A stretch of DNA of 10,509 nucleotides from CAJQPP01 sp041747075 (GTDB lineage: Bacteria; Planctomycetota; Planctomycetia; Pirellulales; Pirellulaceae): positions 1-10,509 of the forward strand of contig JBGTFW010000189.1 in the NCBI GenBank assembly GCA_041747075.1, in the 5' to 3' direction. How positions within the stretch are numbered: position 1 is the first letter of the stretch; each line of letters opens with the position of its first letter. The position numbers were made by a program, and so were the translations under genes. Shown here in pieces: positions 7,001-10,509 of the stretch. The notes under the pieces are model-generated. The model was given only the letters and a program-made list of their open reading frames with translations. It ran no database searches and had not been told where the DNA came from.

Positions 7001-7013
7001 CGAAGAATTTCGT
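6978..7013. promoter_or_regulatory. Nested dyads, probable BlaI operators
   Basis: Two 14-bp dyads of form ACGAA-N4-TTCGT lie at 6978-6991 and 7000-7013, centred 22 bp apart (about two helical turns). The space between them forms a perfect dyad, CTTCGTTGA-TG-TCAACGAAG (6986-7005). One site fills the -10/-35 spacer, the other abuts the -35 upstream, and the central one spans the -35. Occupancy would block RNA polymerase. The sequence differs from the staphylococcal bla/mec operator, so specificity is inferred from position and from the adjacent repressor gene. Confidence 0.7.
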
Positions 7014-7129
7014 AGAAAGGGGAAAAGTCAATCCCCATCCCGTGGGGCCAGGGCGGAATCGTGGCGGAAAACGTCACCGTCTGGTAAAATTAGTGATCGA
7101 TAGCTTGTCGAATTGATCCCGAATAAATC

Positions 7130-7135
7130 TATATT
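7130..7135 (+). promoter_or_regulatory. Possible -10 box of the Uma2 gene, suggesting a leaderless transcript
   Basis: TATATT ends 6 bp before the ATG at 7142, so initiation at the usual distance would begin at or next to the start codon. A weak -35 candidate TTGTCG (7105-7110) is 19 bp upstream. No ribosome binding site precedes the ATG, in keeping with leaderless translation. Confidence 0.35.
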
Positions 7136-7141
7136 TCGAAC

Positions 7142-7735
7142 ATGTCGTCCGTTGAATTGCCTGCCGTTCTGCCGTTTCAGCCCGTTCGGATGTCGGTCCA
7201 GCGATATCACGAACTGGTGCGAGTCGGTGCGTTTACCGAGCACGATCGGGTCGAGTTGCTTAATGGCGTGGTCACCGAGAAAATGTCGAAAAACCCGCCC
7301 CATCGGACGGCAACGCGGAAGATCGACTTGAGGCTTTCGTCTTTGGTGACCGGTGCCTGGCACGTGCAAAACCAGGAACCCGTTACGCTGCAAACCAGCG
7401 AACCCGAACCCGATGTCACGGTGGTCCGCGGACGCCTTGACGATTTCTCAACGCGACACCCCGGGCCCGATGACCTGGCGATGGTCGTTGAAGTTTCCGA
7501 CACGTCACTGGTCACGGATCGGTTTAAGGCGGAAATCTATGCGGCCGCGGGAATTCCCGTCTACTGGATAGTGAATTTGACAGAGAAGGTGATCGAAGTC
7601 CACTCGCATCCGAATACGACGACAACTCCACCCCGATACGAACAGATCGCGATCTACACGCATGGCGATCAGGTACCGGTTGTCGTTGGCGGAGATCAGC
7701 TTGCGATGATACCCGTATGCGAAATGCTGCCGTGA
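7142..7735 (+). CDS. Uma2 family (DUF820) PD-(D/E)XK nuclease-like protein
   Basis: 197 residues, full length for the family. It opens with YHELVRVGAFTEHDRVELLNG (residues 22-42, carrying the conserved Glu38). The nuclease core follows: SEPEPDVTVV with Asp91, VVEVSDTSL with Glu117, then Lys129 in DRFKAEIYA and the hallmark AGIPVYWIVNL (136-146). All residues of the predicted PD-(D/E)XK site are present, so it should fold and could cut DNA, but no Uma2 protein that I know of has a settled cellular role. These genes occur in many copies in Cyanobacteria and Planctomycetota and are often seen as mobile or selfish. It diverges from the blaI operon, sharing a 227-bp control region, so BlaI binding might also affect it, though the dyads lie 128 bp or more from its start. 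Confidence 0.92.
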   Translation: MSSVELPAVLPFQPVRMSVQRYHELVRVGAFTEHDRVELLNGVVTEKMSKNPPHRTATRKIDLRLSSLVTGAWHVQNQEPVTLQTSEPEPDVTVVRGRLDDFSTRHPGPDDLAMVVEVSDTSLVTDRFKAEIYAAAGIPVYWIVNLTEKVIEVHSHPNTTTTPPRYEQIAIYTHGDQVPVVVGGDQLAMIPVCEMLP

Positions 7736-8029
7736 CGGCAATACCCCCGTTTTGTCGATGGTGGTTAACACGGCCACACGGCGGCAAATACGAGCTCCGA
7801 CTCAATGCCTCTACCGGGAAGTTGACAAGTGATGTAGCGGAACTCGCGGAGAGGTTCGATGGTCGCGACGGGTAAGCACTCCAAGGCTGAAAGTCATACG
7901 CGCTAGTCTCGATTCGCGGCGTCGGCAACACGTGAGTTGTAACGAGAGGGTAACGATTGGCCCTGTCAGACGGACGAACTGCTAGAATGGTCCTCATTCG
8001 AATTCAACCAGTGCAGTTTGTCCGATCCG
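7736..8029. other. Intergenic region without a recognisable gene
   Basis: About 290 bp between the Uma2 stop and the beta-propeller gene. Both strands are broken by stops except short frames. An unfinished plus-strand frame around 7770-7875 reads GKLTSDVAELAERFDGRDG before a stop, with no start codon, which might be a gene relic or part of a dispersed repeat. No terminator was seen for the Uma2 gene. The right end carries the promoter of the next gene. Confidence 0.4.
7980..7988 (+). promoter_or_regulatory. Extended -10 promoter candidate for the beta-propeller/sulfotransferase operon
   Basis: TGC followed by TAGAAT (7983-7988) makes an extended -10. The nearest -35 candidates (TTGGCC at 7957-7962) are poorly spaced at 20 bp. 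A start near 7995 gives about 35 nt of leader to the ATG at 8030. Confidence 0.4.
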
Positions 8030-9457
8030 ATGATTTTGTGCCTTGCCAACTTATTAATCGTTACTGCGCTGTGCGACGGTTGCGCCGCGCCCGGCGACCG
8101 GAGTGGTGATCCCGATCGAGCCATTTCGCTCGTCAAGGAAACGACGCGCGGGGATCAGGAAACGCCTCGGCAATCCACGGAGGATGCGGAGCACGAGTGG
8201 CGGCAATGGCGCGGGCCGCTCGCCACCGGCGCGGCACCTCACGCCGATCCGCCGATCACATGGAGTGAAACCGAAAACGTCCAGTGGAAAACCGGGTTGC
8301 CGGGACTGGGACACTCGACGCCCATCGTCACCGGCGACTACGTATTCGTCACCAGCGCCGAACCGGTTGGCGAGGCACTGCCTCCGCGCTACAGCGATGC
8401 TCCGGGCGCGCATGACAATTCGCCGGTGACCCATCGACACCGCTTTTTGCTCATCGCCGTGGACCGGCGTGACGGTAGAGTACTTTGGCAAAAGACGCTC
8501 CACGAAGCCCTTCCGCGCGACGCCGGGCATTTCACCGCCAGTCTCGCCTCGGCCTCGCCCGTTACGGACGGCCAGCGCGTCTTTGCCGACTTTGGTTCGT
8601 ATGGGCTTTATTGCATGGACCTCGACGGCAATGTGCTTTGGGAGAAATCGCTGGGACGGGTCGACAGCAAACACGGGCATGGCGAAGGCGCTTCGCCCGC
8701 ACTGCACGACGGAACGCTGGTCGTGAACCGGGACCATGAAGGGAACTCGTTTATCGTTGCGTTCGACGCAGTGACCGGAAATGAACTCTGGCGACAGCCG
8801 CGGCCCGAGCCGACTTCCTGGTCGACGCCGATCATCGTCGAATACGACAAGAAATACCAGGTGATCGCCGCCGGTACGCACCGCGTCCGCGCCTACGATC
8901 TGGAGAGCGGCGACGTCATCTGGGAATGCGGCGGCCTCTCCAACAATGTCGTCGCGACGCCGGTGGCGGGTGAAGGAATGGTATTTGTCGGCAGCAGTTA
9001 CGAAACGCGCGCCCTGTTCGCGATCCGGCTGGAGGGGGCGCGCGGCGATATCACGGGAACGGAACAAGTCGTCTGGTCGACCCGCGAGCGAACGCCGTAT
9101 GTCCCTTCGCCGCTTTTGTATCGCGGTTCGTTGTACTTTCTGAGGCACTACCAGGGGATTCTCACGCGGCTCGATGCAACAACGGGCAAGGAAGCGCTTG
9201 GGCCTTTTCGCCTCGATGGGCTGCGCGACATTTACGCCTCGCCGGTCGCCGCTGCCGGGCGGATTTACATCACCGATCGCGGCGGGGCGACGATCGTCTT
9301 TGCGCACGCCGACGACCTGGCGACGGATGTGCCGCGAATCCTCTCGGCCAACCAGATCGACGATCGCGTCAACGCCTCATTGGCGATGGCGGGTGACCAG
9401 TTGTTCATCCGCGGTGAAAAGGCGCTCTATTGTATCGCGAACAAAAAGCCCGAATGA
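8030..9457 (+). CDS. PQQ-like beta-propeller repeat protein, exported
   Basis: 475 residues from the ATG at 8030; an in-frame TTG at 8018 is possible, and neither has a ribosome site. A hydrophobic N-terminus (MILCLANLLIVTAL) followed by CDGC suggests export, perhaps as a lipoprotein, although no standard lipobox is present. The mature part starts with EWRQWRGPLATG and ITWSETENVQWKTGLPGLGH, the usual entry of planctomycete PQQ-propeller proteins. Repeated blades follow with the AxDxxTGxxxW pattern: AVDRRDGRVLWQK, CMDLDGNVLWEK, AFDAVTGNELWRQ, AYDLESGDVIWEC and RLDATTGKEAL. The fold resembles BamB and quinoprotein dehydrogenases, but I see no clear enzyme residues, so a scaffold or binding role is as likely as catalysis. 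The sulfotransferase gene starts 9 bp after its stop, implying one operon. Confidence 0.92.
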   Translation: MILCLANLLIVTALCDGCAAPGDRSGDPDRAISLVKETTRGDQETPRQSTEDAEHEWRQWRGPLATGAAPHADPPITWSETENVQWKTGLPGLGHSTPIVTGDYVFVTSAEPVGEALPPRYSDAPGAHDNSPVTHRHRFLLIAVDRRDGRVLWQKTLHEALPRDAGHFTASLASASPVTDGQRVFADFGSYGLYCMDLDGNVLWEKSLGRVDSKHGHGEGASPALHDGTLVVNRDHEGNSFIVAFDAVTGNELWRQPRPEPTSWSTPIIVEYDKKYQVIAAGTHRVRAYDLESGDVIWECGGLSNNVVATPVAGEGMVFVGSSYETRALFAIRLEGARGDITGTEQVVWSTRERTPYVPSPLLYRGSLYFLRHYQGILTRLDATTGKEALGPFRLDGLRDIYASPVAAAGRIYITDRGGATIVFAHADDLATDVPRILSANQIDDRVNASLAMAGDQLFIRGEKALYCIANKKPE

Positions 9458-9466
9458 CTAGCACCT

Positions 9467-10273
9467 TTGGCGATCAAACCCGTGCGAAAATGGTTTCAGG
9501 CGCTGCGAACGAAAACGGACAAACCGGCCGGTAAGGGCACCGACCGGTTGTTCTTGTTCGTTCATTTGCCCAAGTGCGCCGGAACATCATTGTTGAAAAT
9601 GTTCGCCCGCGCCAGTGAAGGGCGATGCGTCACGCTCGCCGAGACACCATCCAAGTCGGCGGCATGGGAGATCGTCAAGTCCGCCGCTTCGGGCGGCGAG
9701 GAGACGCGAGTGATCATGGGCCGGGACGTGATCTACGGGATGCACCGGCTCTTTTCGAAGAAGCCGTATTACATCACGTTCTTGCGCGATCCAGTCCAAC
9801 GATACGTGTCGCAATACAATTTTTACGTCGATTTGGCGAATCAGCCCGGGCATCCGGCGCATCATGTCGGCGTTGAGCGCGTGGTTGAGGCCGGCAAGTT
9901 GGTCTCCTTGCCGGATTTTGCTCGACGCGGCTCCGATCAAAACATGCTGACGCGGGCCCTGGCCGACGCCAACGATCCCGAACGCCAGCGCGACCCGTGG
10001 TGGCATGTCGATCCCGGAACCGCGCTGGCGCGTGCAAGTGATCTACTTGCCAGAATGGATTTTGTCGGTTTGGTTGAAACGTTCGAGGCCGATTGTTCGC
10101 GGCTGTTTCGGGAGTTCGAAATTCAACCCGCTTTCGAACGGGTAAATACCTCGCGTCATCAAGTCGAATTGAACGACGAATTGCTGGCAACGATTCGGGA
10201 AAACAACCGGCTGGATCTGGACCTCTATTCCCGTGCGCTTCAATTAATACAAGCCCGAAGCGTCAGCGAGTGA
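9467..10273 (+). CDS. Sulfotransferase family protein (PAPS-dependent, type 2-like)
   Basis: 268 residues. It should move sulfate from PAPS to a hydroxyl group, probably of a carbohydrate. The 5'-phosphosulfate loop is FVHLPKCAGTSLLKMF (31-46) and the 3'-phosphate site is FLRDPVQRYVSQYNF (105-119). GMHRLF (91-96) sits where relatives have a conserved His segment. This pattern matches the heparan-sulfate 2-O-sulfotransferase-like group. The acceptor is unknown, though Planctomycetota handle many sulfated polysaccharides. The start is uncertain: TTG at 9467 is 9 bp after the previous stop, GTG at 9482 is an alternative, and neither has a ribosome site. The final 11 residues (LQLIQARSVSE) and the stop are encoded by the first unit of the downstream repeat array, in a part of the protein that carries no catalytic motif. 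Confidence 0.9.
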   Translation: MAIKPVRKWFQALRTKTDKPAGKGTDRLFLFVHLPKCAGTSLLKMFARASEGRCVTLAETPSKSAAWEIVKSAASGGEETRVIMGRDVIYGMHRLFSKKPYYITFLRDPVQRYVSQYNFYVDLANQPGHPAHHVGVERVVEAGKLVSLPDFARRGSDQNMLTRALADANDPERQRDPWWHVDPGTALARASDLLARMDFVGLVETFEADCSRLFREFEIQPAFERVNTSRHQVELNDELLATIRENNRLDLDLYSRALQLIQARSVSE

Positions 10274-10478
10274 ACCTCCTTCAGTTAATACAAGCACGAA
10301 GCGCCAGCGAGTGAACCTCCTTCAGTTAATACAAGCCCGAAGCGCCAGCGAGTGAACCTCCTTCAATTAATACAAGCACGAAGCGCCAGCGAGTGAACCT
10401 CCTTCAGTTAATACAAGCACGAAGCGCCAGCGAGTGAACCTCCTTCAGTTAATACAAGCCCGAAGCGCCAGCGAGTGA
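10238..10478 (+). repeat. Six-copy 41-bp direct tandem repeat
   Basis: Units begin with CTTCA at 10238, 10279, 10320, 10361, 10402 and 10443, exactly 41 bp apart; the last is complete for only 36 bp. Variation is confined to three positions: A or G in CTTCARTTAA, C or A in AAGCMCGAAG, and one C-to-T in unit 1. The core CGAAGCGCCAGCGAGTGA resembles repeats widespread between genes of planctomycete genomes, as I recall. The array starts inside the sulfotransferase gene and provides its stop. There are no spacers, so it is not a CRISPR array. Confidence 0.95.
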
Positions 10479-10509
10479 GCCCCCGTTTCCCGGAAAAACA
10501 TCTTCACTT

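Noticed and set aside
6915..7031. N-terminal extension of the BlaI-like repressor to 7031
   Set aside because: The extension would be encoded by the promoter and operator dyads, and family members start near the MSGKRLPKPTEAE position.
8054..9307. 417-codon minus-strand ORF
   Set aside because: It is antisense to the well-supported beta-propeller gene, an expected mirror effect of high-GC codon use, and has no recognisable domain.
10238..10478. CRISPR array
   Set aside because: Units are contiguous 41-bp copies without unique spacers, and there are no cas genes.

Overview
The window looks like chromosomal DNA of a planctomycete (Planctomycetota; inference). The supporting signs are high G+C coding bias, scarce Shine-Dalgarno sites, and a family mix typical of that phylum: BlaI plus M56 BlaR1-like protease, Uma2 nuclease, PQQ-type beta-propeller with the 'QWRGP' entry motif, sulfotransferase, and secreted TPR protein. 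Tandem repeats with the core CGAAGCGCCAGCGAG, which I associate with planctomycete intergenic DNA, point the same way. No rRNA or marker protein is present to fix the taxon.

Layout. Positions 1-179 hold no gene that I can see. Two tRNA genes lie on the minus strand, tRNA-Thr(TGT) at 397-469 followed by tRNA-Tyr(GTA) at 180-262, with a plausible promoter at 489-516. From 470 to 954 there is only a candidate 43-residue minus-strand membrane ORF (683-814) followed directly by a strong hairpin. A secreted TPR protein occupies 955-2676 (+). An ATGA-coupled 36-codon ORF follows it and looks like the start of a lost gene.

Positions 2938-3393 (-) hold a MazEF-type toxin-antitoxin pair. The RHH antitoxin is intact, but the mazF toxin has lost its middle, including the catalytic region, and its two ends are now in different frames. 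A good promoter with an overlapping dyad precedes the antitoxin. Positions 3628-6914 (-) hold a BlaI repressor and a 966-residue M56 protease overlapping by 4 bp, behind a consensus-like promoter packed with dyads, which suggests an autoregulated signalling operon. Its large extracytoplasmic region is not a penicillin-binding domain, so the signal is unknown. A Uma2 nuclease gene (7142-7735, +) diverges from it.

After about 290 bp without a gene, an exported PQQ-type beta-propeller protein and a sulfotransferase (8030-10273, +) form a probable two-gene operon. The last 11 codons and stop of the sulfotransferase lie inside the first unit of a six-copy, 41-bp tandem repeat (10238-10478).

The genes do not make one pathway. 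The points of most interest are the decayed toxin beside a regulated antitoxin, the dyad-rich BlaI control region with a sensor of unknown ligand, and the repeat array that supplies a protein C-terminus and carries repeated anti-Shine-Dalgarno-like sequence.
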